Assembly (NCBI GenBank): GCA_030620095.1
Contig: JAUTXW010000066.1
Span: 992,001 to 1,056,000, forward strand
Origin: Kuschelorhynchus macadamiae
Taxonomy: Eukaryota > Arthropoda > Insecta > Coleoptera > Curculionidae
Direction: 5' to 3'
Length of the DNA: 64,000 nt
Under the pieces are notes generated by a model. It saw nothing but the letters and a program-made list of their open reading frames with translations, ran no database searches and had not been told where the DNA came from. A program made the translations under genes and the position numbers. Shown one piece after another: positions 22,179-33,814 of the stretch (position 1 is the stretch's first letter; each line of letters begins with the position of its first letter).

Positions 22179-22679
22179 AAATGTTTTGCTACTGAAATTA
22201 ACAATAATGGAAATTTTAACTATGCCATACATAAAAATGGTTTTTAGTTTTTTACTCGAAATCCTTACACCGAACGAAAAAAAGACAAAGGATCAAATTT
22301 GCTTCAAACTGAGAGGGAATTTTAGGAATGATTTTTGTTTTCAGAAAAAGTAGTAGAGTACCATTTTTTCTTCAAGAATATTCAATAAAAAATCCCGTAC
22401 GGACGCCACTGATGAAAAATTAAAAAATATTTCAAATCAAAAAATGCCTTTTGTTACTCCAAGGCTGTTTACCAAATTTAATAATAATATGTCAAGTAAT
22501 AAAAAAGTTATGACTAAAAAACTATTTTTTTCTTAAAACTTTAACACCCTGTATTTCGAAAACGAAGCATTTGCCGATATATGTTTATATAGAAAATTAG
22601 GGCTTATTTTGAATGCAGAATGCGCTGTTAAAGTTTGGACACTGCAATTCGGGACACCCTGTATAATATGATTCTACAA

Positions 22680-24287
22680 TATAATAATAATAATAATTGA
22701 ACTCTTTATTCAAAATAGTACAAAATATGTATAATACACTTTTTTTATAAAGGATGAAAAGGCGAAGTTCACCTTATTGAGACAAGTCTTGATAAGGTGT
22801 TTTTACACTTAACCCAAGAGTAGTAGTAAAAAATGCATATTGCTCTACACATAGCACAATATTATAATAACTAAACTTAACGTTCAATAATTTAATTGAT
22901 ACTGACTTATAATTTTTGTTTTGTAAAACAGGACTATCTGGTCGAATTTTTTTTTTGTTTTTTTTTAGGTTAATTATTAAATAAATATTTTTTTAAATTA
23001 TATCGGAAGGAAGGCACGGAGCGACATGCGAGGCCAGGAGGTAAGGCATTACAAACAGAGGCGATCTGATAAGAAAACGACCTCTCAAAAAATGAGGTTC
23101 TATGCATAGGCGGAGTCAGAGTACCCTTAAACCTAATATTTAATGTATGAACGTCTGTTCTGAATAATACTTTACGATACAGATAGGAAGGCTTTTTATT
23201 AGTTAGTATTTTATGATATAACACTGCACAATGAAACCTAAGTCGCCTTTTCATGTTAAGCCATCGAGATTCGAAAAGTTTGTGACTCACAGGCTGACGT
23301 CTTCTTATTATATATATAAATCTAAGACAGCAATTTTGTATCCTCTGCACCCGCTGCGCCGTCGTGGCTGAGAGACAGGGTCCGTACACAACATCGCAAT
23401 AATTGAAAATCGACAGCACCAAAGAATCACATAAAATCCGTTTTAAATTTAAGTCAAGAATATGCCTTGTATTATAAAGAAGTTTTAATCTAACAATTGC
23501 TTTTTTGATACAATTCGAAATATGTTTTTCGAACCTTAGATCACGGTCCAAAATCAGTCCCAGATTTTTAGCTTCATTTTTAAATGGTATCCGCTGGTTG
23601 TCAATGCGAATGTCCAATCTACCCGAAACCTTAGTTCTATCGCCCGGCCTTCCAAATAACATAGCTGTACACTTGTTCGGATTTAATCTCAAGCAATGAT
23701 CAAGGGAAACTCTGCGAATAATATCCAGATCCGTATTTATAACTTGACAGCTATATTCTGCAGCATTCGGATGAAAAGAGTAAAATATTTGCGTATCGTC
23801 AGCGTACATTTGTACATTACAGTCAGTTATGAAGGTAGGCAACATAGAAGTATACAAAGTAAATAATATGGGACCCAAAACTGACCCTTGCGGTACACCC
23901 TTAGTAGTGGATAGATAGTGAGAAGAATTGCCATTAAGCACAACAGCTTGTTTCCTATCTTTAAGATAATTCTTGAAAAAAAGCACAGCAGACTGACTTA
24001 GACCGCAAAATCTTAGTATTATTTCCAAAGCCGCGTGATTCAAGGTGTCAAACGCCTTGGAATAATCAAGTAAAATTAAAATTGTACATAGACCCCTATC
24101 AGCAGCCGTAAAAATGTGGTCGGTTACATTAAGTAAAGCCGTCGCGCACCCGTGTCCCTCCCAGAATCCCGATTGTGTTTCAGGAAGGATCTTAAACTTT
24201 TCAATATGTTCCACTAGTTGACGTTTAACTGCATATTCCAGTATCTTAGACAGGACTGGCAGGATACTTATCGGCCTAAGATCAATA
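22680..24287 (-). mobile_element. LINE N3, 5'-truncated copy
   Basis: Minus-strand LINE whose 3' end is the ATT-rich tail at about 22680-22698. The 5' end is cut at about 24287, inside the reverse transcriptase. It abuts the debris of LINE N2 and M3. No clear target duplication is seen. Confidence 0.75.
22970..24287 (-). pseudogene. LINE N3 reverse transcriptase C-terminal part, frame uninterrupted
   Basis: Open without a stop from the truncation point (RPISILPVLSKILEYAV, 24284-24220) to the stop at 22970. Boxes: ILLDYSKAFDTLNH, KGVPQGSVLGPILF and catalytic MYADDTQIFYSF, then the LINE thumb and C-terminal region (SIFNYCDVVYGP, RIQNCCLRFIY, RSFSYQIASVCNALP). There is no true start; the first possible in-frame codon near the middle is GTG. 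Loss of the 5' half at insertion disables it, yet the surviving frame has no damage, so insertion looks recent. It belongs to the same broad group as N4 and N5 (CR1/L2/Kiri-like). Confidence 0.8.
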
Positions 24288-24997
24288 TATATAATATATA
24301 AATTTTCCTATATTTATTGTTAGTCAACAGCAGTAATCTGAACTTGTGTTTGTAATTTTGATGCATTGGCTTCACGCATCTTCTGGGTAACGTTAGATAT
24401 GTTTTGTGTACAACAGTAATTAATTTTCTTATTAAAACGTAGGTTAACTGAACGTCGCTGAGACGACAAACAAATATCAAATGTAATTATAATTTCTGCC
24501 CTATTATAATTCAAGATGTCGAAACAATATGGCGACCAAATTAGATGTTTGTAATCGTGGAAAAAAAAATCCAGGTTTTTACATATCTCTACGTTTTAGC
24601 GTCCCTAGATACCAAAAATATATTTTCTCAATTCCATTTGTCGGTCTGTCAGTCTGTGTGTAAATTCGTGGAGTAGCTAAGAACTACTTACCCGATTGAC
24701 TTTGAAATTTCGGTAAAACCTAAGGATTGTGCGAGGATTACCTGGTGATATTTTGGTAAAAATCCAATATAGTGGAATAAAGTGGCAGCCTAGTGAATTG
24801 TTAAAAAAATATTATCCAACTTACCTCAAATTTTGCGCAAAAATCAAGCGTTAAAGAATATAAAATGTCAGCCATTCTATTTCATAATTTTGGTATTCCT
24901 TTTAGCCACCTGTAATAATTTTAAATTTTTTTTCGACCTAAGTATAAACACAGAATTAGATTATTTATAGTTTATGTTCAGACATTGTAGAAATAAT
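24288..24997. repeat. Non-coding DNA with a modular-repeat copy
   Basis: From about 24590 to 24860 it carries the dispersed modular repeat (GTCGGTCTGTCAGTCTGTG, then GATTGACTTTGAAATTT and AAAATTTTGCGCAAAAATC). The remainder shows nothing I can name. Confidence 0.45.
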
Positions 24998-26566
24998 CAC
25001 TAGAGCAGTGGTCGCCAACCTTTTCAAGGTGTTGAGCTACTATGATAATTTAGAAATAAACCGTGAGCTACCTATTTGTAACCAGCGCTTAAGCCAGCCT
25101 AAACGAAATAATGCACAGTTGTATTTGAGATGCATTTTTTAGGTAATTAATAAATACTTAAGTAATACTAATACATACCTAAAAAATAAACAAAATTTTC
25201 ATATAGCCTTAATGTCGTGTCACATACGACTTAATAAAAGTAAACAAAACATTATAATTAAAAATTTTAAACAAAAAATGCGTGCGTTCAATGAGAAGGT
25301 TGACACTCGTACTCATCAATAATTTGTTTGATATTCGCAGTGTAATGTGATACAGCCATTCGAACACAATTATCCAGATGTTCATCTGTAAGGCGATTGC
25401 GGTATTTGTCCTTAATAAACTTCATATTAGAGAAAGAAGATTCGCACAAATAGGATGAAGTAAATAACTTTTTCACTTTTAAGGCAACACGACATAGAAT
25501 TGACTATTTGTCTTTACTTACTATATGCCAGATACATTTAATACATACATACATACATAAAACTAACGATTTCAATGCTAAATCACTTTGAAATGCAATC
25601 ACTTCCATTTCAGTTGCAGCGATGTCTTCGCCAAAGTTCTGCATAACACAAGTTGCAAACTGTTGGATATCAATTTCTATGAAGTGTGAAACAAATTGAG
25701 CCACCAATGTCATTTTGTTGAAATCCTTAAACCGATTTTTGAAGTTATCCTTCAAGTTAGAAACTATTTCTACATGAGATTTACTGTCATAGGGTTCTAT
25801 TGGATTTTGAGATATCTTCTCTAAAAGAACAGGAAAATGCTTGACATCACGGTCGATTAGGGTTTATTCCCAAAACTCAAGTCTTTTTATGAATCTCTTC
25901 CCTGAAGTTGCAAATTGAGTTCATTAATCTTGTCTGTAATGTCCACAAAAAACCCAAAATCTCTAAGCCAGATTAAATTTTCCAGTTATAAAGATTTTGA
26001 ACAATCTTTGTAATGCGTAAACTCTAATCTTGTTTACAATTTTTTCTACCAATTTCATGACGTTTAGTTTTAAAAAATTTACACATAATGCTTGCTGATG
26101 AATAATGCAATGGTAACACAGAAATTGTGAAAAGCGTTCATCTTTACGACAAAATACTACCAGACCCTTATCACAACCTACCATAACTGGAACCCCGTCA
26201 GTTGTCAATCCTATCAATTTTGAAATTGGAATTTACTCAGAAGATATAAAATTGTTTAAATGAAAAAACAATTCCTGTCCAGTGGTATATTCTTTCAGTG
26301 GAATAAACTTCAAAAGATCTTTAATCATAGAATCACTAAAAACCATTGTGATGTTGTTGTTGATTCATCCCTTTCAAGAGAGAAAAAAAACAGTTATTTA
26401 AGTCAGTTTTTAACTGTGAAAAAATATCCTCGCTCATTACTTCCACTCGTCTCATCTTTATTTTTAAAGTTGGAAAATAAGGAATTTGCATCTTCTAAAA
26501 ACGCCTGTTTTATCGTTTCCCCGTCTTCATACGGTTTCTTTTTTTTTTTTTCAAAATTCTGATGTA

Positions 26567-29456
26567 CAGGGTGATCAGTTAAGGGTAGCGAGCGGCCATA
26601 TCTCATAAGATATTGGTCGTATAGATTTGAGAAAAAAAAATCGTAATAAAAGTCGCCAATATCATTTTCATATTTAGTGACCATTTCCCTACACTTTTTG
26701 TCTAAAATGTTTTGTTCTATATATCAAAATAAAGCGTTGGGGGAAGTTCAATTGTTTTTTCAAACAAACCAAGATGTCTCCCGTTTATTTTGACCGATTT
26801 TAGCAAACTTAGGCTCATATGAAAGAGCATAATTATATTATATACAAAACGCTTATTTGGTTTTGAATTTTTGACTTTTGCTGGCGTCGCTAGATGGCGT
26901 TAACTGAATTAGTAGCATATTTTTTAGTTTTTTTCGAAAAAAACAAATGTAATGGTATATTCATTTTTACATATTTTAAAAGGGGATAAATTTCTCTATA
27001 ATTTAATGAAAATAATTTATCATCTACCTTTTTGTTGAACCGTTGATATTGACCAAAATATTATTTTATTTTATTAAAAAATGACACGCCACTGCTTTTT
27101 GTCAAAATAAAAATCATTTTCGTAATCACTTATCAGTTGCTAACAAAAAGAACCTCTTGACTTTTTTTCGTTAGACGAACGGTTTTGGATTGAAAAAATA
27201 AGATGTTTAACAATGATAACTATAAGGTTCAAAATTATTTTTAAATATTACATCTCACAATAATAAAATTATTACCTATTATTTTTATCATTAATAATCA
27301 TTTAATTAGCGAGAGAATGCTTTAGTTCATAATTTATTATTAATAATTATTATTATTTCATAAATTAAATTAAAAATCAAACTTAACTAACATCGCATTT
27401 AAGCGAAGCAGGCCATGATCTACGTTAAGAAACAAAACACCAAATTGTCAATCACGTTGATATTCATTTTGATAGTTCCTGCTATTGACATCTAATTTAA
27501 TGTTATGTAAAAAGTATTTTTACAACAAATCATGCCTTTTACGAATGAAGAAGCCTTTGATATGTTGAGAATTTATTTTCAATGTTTTGAAAACGCGGCG
27601 ATTGCTTCTAGGCAGTATGCACTGCGTTATCCCCTCCGAAGACACCATTCGAGAATGGTTTTTCATCGTTTAGCCTTATGTTTAAGACAACATGGCCAAG
27701 TGCAACCAACTCCAACTATGAGAAGAAATCGTAGAGTAAGAAGAGAAGATAACATTATAAATGTGTTGTCTTATATTCATGCAGACCCCCATTTAAGCAT
27801 AAGAGAGATCTCCAGAGATTTAGGAATATCCTATGGCTCAGTGCAAAAAATATTAATGGATTTTAAAATGTATCCATATCACATCGTGATTCATCAAGCC
27901 CTAAATGACACTGACTTTGAACGTAGGCTCGATTACTGCTACTGGCTTAGAGACTTCATTAGGGAAAACCATAATATTTTGTCACAAATATTATGGACAG
28001 ACGAAGCATCGTTTTGCAGTAATGGCAGGGTAAATCTTCATAACGTGCATTACTGGTCGGACACTAATCCACACTGGTTACGCGAAGATTATCAGCAGGG
28101 TCGATGGAGCGTCAACGTCTGGTGCGGTGTTATTAAGGTGCTATTATCGGTCCGCACATCTTTAATGGCAATCTAACCGGTGACATGTATTTAAACTTTT
28201 TATTTAACGATTTACCAGGACTCTTAGAAAATGTGCCTTTACGAGTAAGAAGAAACATGTGGTTTCAACAAGACGGATGCCCGGCACATTATTCACGAAA
28301 TGTGCCAGATTTTTTGAACAGGCATTTTCCTAACCGTTGGATTGGTAGAGGCAGTCTATTTTTCTGGCCACCACGGTCCCCCGATTTAACCTGCCTTGAT
28401 TTTTATCTGTGGGGCCGAATAAAGGATTTGGTGTATAAAACTCGACCAACTACTCGAGAAGACATGATAGTCCGAATTCAAAACGCCATAAATATTATAC
28501 CAAGAGCGGAAATTGAGACAGCTGTAAACTCCACCCAGAAGAGATTGGACCAGTGCATTCAAAATAATGGACAATATTTTGAACATTTACGACAAAACTA
28601 TTCATTTATTTTTAACGTTTATTTTTAAAGTTCCATGTTCTTGTTTTTAGTGTTATTGCTTCTGCTGTTGGACAGTTTTATTAAGATTTTTCATTGTTAA
28701 CCATCTTATTTTTTCAATCCAAAACCGTTCGTCTAACGAAAAAAAGTCAAGAGGTTCTTTTTGTTGTGCAACTAATAAGTGATTACGAAAATGATTTTTA
28801 GTTTGACAAAAAGCAGTGGCGTGCCATTTTTTAATAAAATAAAATAATATTTTGGTCAATATCAAAGGTTCAAAAAAAGGTAGATGATAAATTATTTTCA
28901 TTAAATTATAGAGAAATTTATCCCCTTTTAAAATATGTAAAAATGAATATACCATTACATTTGTTTATTCTGAAAAAAACTAAAAAATATGCTACTAATT
29001 CAGCTAACGCCATCTAGCGACGCCAGCAAAAGTCAAAAATTCAAAACCAATAAGCGTTTTGTAGTGCAAATTATTCTCTTCCATATGAGTCTAAGTTTGC
29101 TAAAATCGGTCAAAAGAAACGGGAGACATCTTGGTTTGTTTGAAAAAACAATTGAACTTCCCCCACCGCTTTATTTTGATATATAGAACTAAACATTTTT
29201 GACAAAAAGTGTAGAGAAATGGTCACTAAGTATGAAAATGATATCATCGATATATTTTCATTAGGCAAAATTCTATAAAAACCCCATTTTTCTACTTGGT
29301 GTTGGTTGTTACGCCCTCTAGCGGACGTTTGACAAACTCGAAAATAATTTTCAGCAATTTCTCTTGGCGACTTTTATTATGATTTTTTCTTCTCAAATCT
29401 ATACGACCAATATCTTATGAGATATGGGCGCTCGCTACCCTTAACTGATCACCCTG
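26567..29456 (+). mobile_element. M4, DD41D mariner nested in hAT
   Basis: Begins CAGGGTGATCAGTTAAGG and ends with its complement. TA lies at 26565-26566, while the right flank reads TT (29457-29458), one base off. The arms are long, about 26567-27190 and 28700-29456. The left arm lacks about 140 bp that are present in the right arm near 29250-29390. Confidence 0.85.
27532..28628 (+). pseudogene. DD41D mariner transposase (M4), one frameshift
   Basis: Starts at ATG 27532 (MPFTNEEAFDMLRIYF). The helix-turn-helix is at about residues 1-55. The catalytic aspartates are D157 (QILWTDEASF), the one in WFQQDGCPAHY and the one in LTCLDFYLWG, with 41 residues between the last two. The only lesion I see is a one-base frameshift near 28136, after NVWCGVIK, which joins the frames 27532-28176 and 28185-28628. 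The core is otherwise intact, so the copy died recently. Confidence 0.85.
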
Positions 29457-29903
29457 TTCACTTGTATGATGCCTTTCAATATTTCCTTTTTTAGCAACCA
29501 AAACAAAGGCATTACATAACAAACATACATTTTTATCTTTAACTTCTGTGAACAAATACTGTTATTCCCATTCCGAAAGAAAATGTATGCCGTTACTTTC
29601 TTACTACTGCTTTCCATAATTTTTTTTATTGCTCACTCTGTGTACTAACATATCTAATGCCTTTTAGTTTTAAACTAATCGCCTTGAGAGCGTTCCAGAT
29701 CATTCTCGTGTTCTCAAACATTCACGCGATGCTGGCGCTCTGGTAAATTCTAGCAGCCCGGAGCGCTCACCGCAGTGTTGCCGCTGCTAGCTTTCATATT
29801 GTGAGTTCTTTTTTTCAAAAAATATGAACACTTCCATTTTACATAATATGTTGTGAGCTACCGGTAGATCGCGATCGAATGGTTGGCGACCACTGCACTA
29901 GAG

Positions 29904-30374
29904 GAATTCAAGTTTTAAAAAAAAAATAAGACCTAAAAAATTATAAAAAATATTTTTTGACAATTCGATAAGCCTAAAGTCGGATTAATATTATTGTGCC
30001 ATGACAATTTAAGCAAAATAAAACTAATGTAACATGTCGACTAATTAGTCTACAACAGTTTTGAATATATTTTTACGTACCGGTGAGCTGTAAGATGAAA
30101 CAAAATTCGATTTATGTGGTTTTGTAAAATACTTTTGTCAAAATGTCTTTAATATTAATTAAAATCCAGTTAGTTATCAAAATAGAGTTAAATGATCTAA
30201 GTCCTTACCATCTCTTTTTTCATACATCGTTACCATGTAACCTCTTTCTGCTAATATGCAGACACACAGTGCTCCAACCTAAAATAATAAGAAAAAAAGT
30301 CTTATATTATTTATCTAAAAGCCCCTTTACGATATTTTAGAATATTCAGGATATTGTTAAAGTGGCCCTATAAC
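29904..30374. other. Non-coding AT-rich DNA
   Basis: No supported feature between the hAT target duplication and Penelope element P2. Confidence 0.35.
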
Positions 30375-30440
30375 AAGCATATAATAGTCCATTAAGAAAT
30401 CACGGTTCTTGGGATTAGACCGTATCAAATTGAAATTATT

Positions 30441-30483
30441 ATCCGACGTTTCGTCTTCGATCGCACGAGGCACCTTCAGTGAT
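30441..30483 (-). ncRNA. Degenerate hammerhead-like motif (P2)
   Basis: Minus-strand CTGAAGG (30479-30473) and GAAACGTC (30452-30445) enclose a UCG/CGA hairpin. The last base of CUGANGA is changed and helix I pairs poorly, so it is probably inactive. Confidence 0.35.
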
Positions 30484-30747
30484 CTTTACTCCACGAGATT
30501 TAAACAATGATTAAGCTCGGAGAAATTCAGGCGGGCTTTTATACCCGACTTGTACTCGCCAAACCGTGACCCTGTGTTTACATCTGTTTCCACGTTTGAG
30601 TACGGCAGAGTAAACAATTTGTTTATTTTTAATACATAGTTCAGAAGCAAGAACTTTTATATACTCCTGCTGTTTAAAAATGTACAATATTTTTCGGGGA
30701 TCGCAAGCGTTGTCCAATCTTCTTATGTGCATTGAAGGTTGTACGTA

Positions 30748-33201
30748 CAGGGTTGTCCAACGAAGGGTAAACACCTTTATAATTTCTTTATTTTACAAGA
30801 TATTGAAAAATGGTAAAAACAAAAGTTGTAGGGATTTTAGAGAGGAATAAGGATAATTTATGATAAAAACAATTGAACATCAAATAAAAAAATTACGCGA
30901 AAAAATTATGGTTATTTTGCTTATTTTAAATGGAACACCCTGTATATTATTTTCCTTTTTGGATTCTCCCGAAAATTCTAAACACTTTTTATATAAAATA
31001 TTACACCTTTAAACCTAATAGTTTCGGAGCTATGAACAGTTGAAAATCAGTATTTTGGCTAATTTGCATTATTGTAAAACCTATCTAATGAAATAGGTAC
31101 CATGAGTATACGAAAGTTGGTACTTCAGCTTGCACCATAGTAAGCACCACTATTAATTAAAGTGGCCAAGAGGCCGATTTTTACTTGTTTTTGTCAACAT
31201 ATCTGCAATAACTAAACGAGTAGATATTAAATAACGACGGAACAATATTTATTATAAACCAAATCTATAATAACTTAACGAATATGTATTAAATAACAAC
31301 GGAACAATATGTATTATAAACAAAATCTATAATAACTAAACAAATAGGTATCAAAGAACAAGGAAACAAAACTTATGAGAAAAAAATCTAGTTTTCAAAA
31401 ATGCCTCCTTCAGCGGCTAAGCACATTTGCATGCGTTCTATAAAGTTTTCTTGAGTGTTACGTAACATTTCGTTGTTAACGGCTCTAAAGGCCTCTTGTA
31501 TTCTCTCCTTCATTTCGTTTGGACCTTCACAAGGCGTAGCATTTACAAAATTGTCGGCTTCATTATTTACGTACCATGGATTCCCCCTATTACCTATCCA
31601 ATTCGATCCATGACGTTCAGTTAAAAAGTATGTGACATCACGTGTGCCATGCGGTGGGGCCCCATCATGTTGAAACCACATATTGTTTCTAACTTGAATG
31701 TTCACATTTTCTAATAAAATCGGCAGTGACTCCCTTAAAAAGTTTAAATATATGTTACCAGTTAAATTACCCTGGAAAAAATATGGTCCAATAAAATAAT
31801 CGTTTACAATGCCACCCCACACGTTGACGGACCATCTTCCTTGTTTCATAATTTCCCCTCTCCAATTAGGATTTTGTTGACTGTAGTACCTTATATTATG
31901 TCGGTTCATAGTACGTCACTCCTAAACGTAGACTCATCTGTGAATAACACATTTCTAAAAAAGTCAGGGTTTTGGTAAGTTTTCTCTATAGCCCAAGAAC
32001 AAAAATCTACTCTTTTTTCTATATCTTCAGGTAGTAACTTTTGGTTATATGAAATACGATAGGGATGGACTTTGTGATTTTGCAAAATTCTCTTCACAGA
32101 TGTGTAAGACATACCAAGTGCTTCGCTACGAGAATTGGTACTTTGAATTGGATTTTCATAAATGGAAAGCAGAACTCTTAGCTGATTTTCTTCATTGAGA
32201 ACAGGCTTGTTAACAACGACTCTCTTCTTATAATCCACGTTTTCGGTCTCGCGGAATCTAACTCCTAATTTTTTTAATGTTCCTAAACTTGGTTGTCGTC
32301 TATCGGGATATCTGTCCTCTCGTTTGGACGGTCTTAACTGATAACCATTCCTCGCCAATATATTTAACAAATCTATCATTTCGGCTTTGGAATAACGTGT
32401 GACGTTTCTGTTCATCTTTAACAACTAACAACTTCACTAAAATAATATTCTTTAAAAAGTAAACTACCGAAAGTTTGACAAATCTTTGATTAACTTGTTG
32501 CCCGGCAACCAAACGACAGTATTTGCACAGGTATCTCGATAGACGATAACCAAGTTTAAACACGTTAAAGAAATTAGTTTAGAGTTAGAGTTGTTAACAA
32601 GCCTTTTTTTAATGAGGAAAATCAGCCACGAGTTTTTTTTTCAAACATATATTTTGTTTATAATAAATATTGTTTTGTCGTTATTTAATATCTACTCGTT
32701 TAGTTATTGCAGATATGTTGCCACTTCGTTATTCCTAAATTCATATGTTTTTAAGCTAAAAACAAGTAAAAATCGGCCTCTTGGCCACTTTAATTAATAG
32801 TGGTGCTTACTATGGTACAAGCTGAAGTACCAACTTTCGTATACTCATGGTACCTATTTCATTAGATAGGTTTTACAATAATGCAAATTAGCCAAAATAC
32901 TGATTTTCAACTGTTCATAGCTCCGAAACTATTAGGTTTAAGGATGTAATATCATATATAAAAAGTGTTTAGAATTTTCGGGAGAATCCAAAAATGCAAT
33001 AATATATAGGGTGTTCCATTTAAAATAAGCAAAATAACCATAATTTTTTCGCGTAATTTTTTTATTTGATGTTCAATTGTTTTTATCATAAATTATCCTT
33101 ATTCCTCTCTAAAATCCCTACAACTTTTGTTTTTACCATTTTTCAATATCTCGTAAAATAAAGAAATTATAAAGGTGTTTAGCCTTCGTTGGACAACCCT
33201 G
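30748..33201 (-). mobile_element. M5, DD41D mariner inside P2
   Basis: CAGGGTTGTCCAACGAAGG at the left, its complement at the right, TA on both sides (30746-30747 and 33202-33203). The arms are several hundred bases long. About 200 bp inside each end the arm carries a second, inverted terminus-like stretch (GGAACACCCTGTATATTA near 30938 and its mirror near 33005). M7 has a similar arrangement. Confidence 0.85.
31388..32424 (-). pseudogene. DD41D mariner transposase (M5), third Asp lost
   Basis: Starts at 32424 (MLKMNRNVTRYSKAEM). The helix-turn-helix is followed by VLFTDESTF (first aspartate). A frameshift at about 31910 then moves the frame, which resumes with MNRHNIRYYSQQNP. The second aspartate is present in WFQHDGAPPHG. 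After WIGNRGNPW the block that should carry SPDLTPLDFF is missing through an in-frame deletion of about 17-20 codons, so the third catalytic residue is gone. The frame ends at 31388 (GGIFEN). Confidence 0.85.
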
Positions 33202-33591
33202 TACGTTCGACTACCGAAGTAATCGTCCTATTTTGTCTGCAGTGCCATGTATGTAAGGAAGAACAACACTATCTAACGGCGGATCCTTATCATTTTGGAA
33301 GGAGTTGGATTACTATATATTTTAACTGAACGCGTAATATCTTCAGTGCAACAGCCATTTCATCTAAGAGCTTCGGTCAGTTTCAATCTTTCCGATATTA
33401 GAGAATCTTTATCAGAAATCGATATAGCTCTAATCAGTGAGTTAAAAACCGATTTTTTTCGCTGGATGGTGGTGTGGAAATTTGCATTTAAGTATCTATT
33501 TGTATGCGTCGGTCTTCTATGCACAGAATGTTCTAGTTTGCATTGTGAACTTGTTGATTAAGGTGGTCCAGGAAACGTATCATCTGCATAT

Positions 33592-33812
33592 CTAAACCAG
33601 TTTTGGTTTTAGTGAAGCGGATGTTAGAGCAACATCCTCAAAGGCTTCCATAAAGATATTCGCCAACACAGGAGATTGAGAAGATTCCATAGCTGCCTCT
33701 GAATTTTGTTGATAAAAAGTTCCTTGGAAATTCGAATAAGTAGATGTAAGGCAAGCTTCTTCTAGGTCTATTAAGATCTTATCAAAATTATTATGATCCA
33801 ATATGTCTGATA
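33592..33812 (-). pseudogene. Penelope reverse transcriptase fragment (P2)
   Basis: Reads ILDHNNFDKILIDLEEACL and FYQQNSEAAMESSQSPVLAN, a diverged version of P1 residues around SGAAMGSPLSP. The YVDD box is decayed. Downstream pieces of the same protein run on the minus strand from 33590 to 33204 with stops and end at DKIGRLLR, where M5 interrupts. It is non-functional. Confidence 0.75.
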
Positions 33813-33814
33813 TA

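Larger units (their letters stand above)
19960..22551 (+). mobile_element. M3, DD41D mariner, rearranged
   Basis: Left terminus CAAGGTGTTAAAGTTTTAAG and right terminus complementary to CAGGGTGTTAAAG, with TA at 19958-19959 and 22552-22553. The arms are roughly 480 bp. The right arm is interrupted by a 270-bp foreign stretch at 21908-22178. The transposase is broken and part of it is duplicated. Confidence 0.75.
19850..22661. mobile_element. Palindromic MITE split at its centre by M3
   Basis: Outer arms 19850-19957 and 22554-22661 are each 108 bp, inverted, with about two mismatches. They begin CAGGGTGTCCCGAATTGC and are flanked by TA (19848-19849 and 22662-22663). Their inner edges read TTCGAAATA and TATTTCGAA, so without M3 they form a palindrome centred on TA. 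Confidence 0.7.
25288..29617 (-). pseudogene. BED-finger hAT transposase, interrupted by M4
   Basis: Starts at ATG 29617 (MESSSKKVTAYIFF). After a frame slip it gives FTEVKDKNVCLLCNAF and NIERHHTS, the C-x2-C...H pattern of a BED zinc finger. M4 then enters at 26567-29456. The frame continues on the other side with HQNFEKKKKKPYEDGETIK, so both flanks still match. Further pieces are LTTDGVPVMVGCDKGLVVF and YHCIIHQQALC (26217-25963), FSHFIE-like residues with GEDIAATEMEV (25755-25504) and the C-terminal dimerisation block SSYLCESSFSNMKFIKDKYR (25476-25288). Many frameshifts, plus a TACA microsatellite near 25545, show it has been dead for long. Confidence 0.75.
25006..29895 (-). mobile_element. 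hAT transposon with 8-bp target duplication
   Basis: Terminal repeats CAGTGGTCGCCAACC at 25006-25020 and its exact complement at 29881-29895. A perfect 8-bp duplication CACTAGAG flanks it at 24998-25005 and 29896-29903, the hallmark length for hAT. Removing the nested M4 leaves about 2 kb. The transposase on the minus strand is of the BED-finger type related to GTF2IRD2/ZBED5. Confidence 0.9.

Noticed and set aside
28989..29186. 65-codon plus-strand frame after the M4 transposase
   Set aside because: Lies wholly in the inverted arm of M4 and has no partner protein motif.
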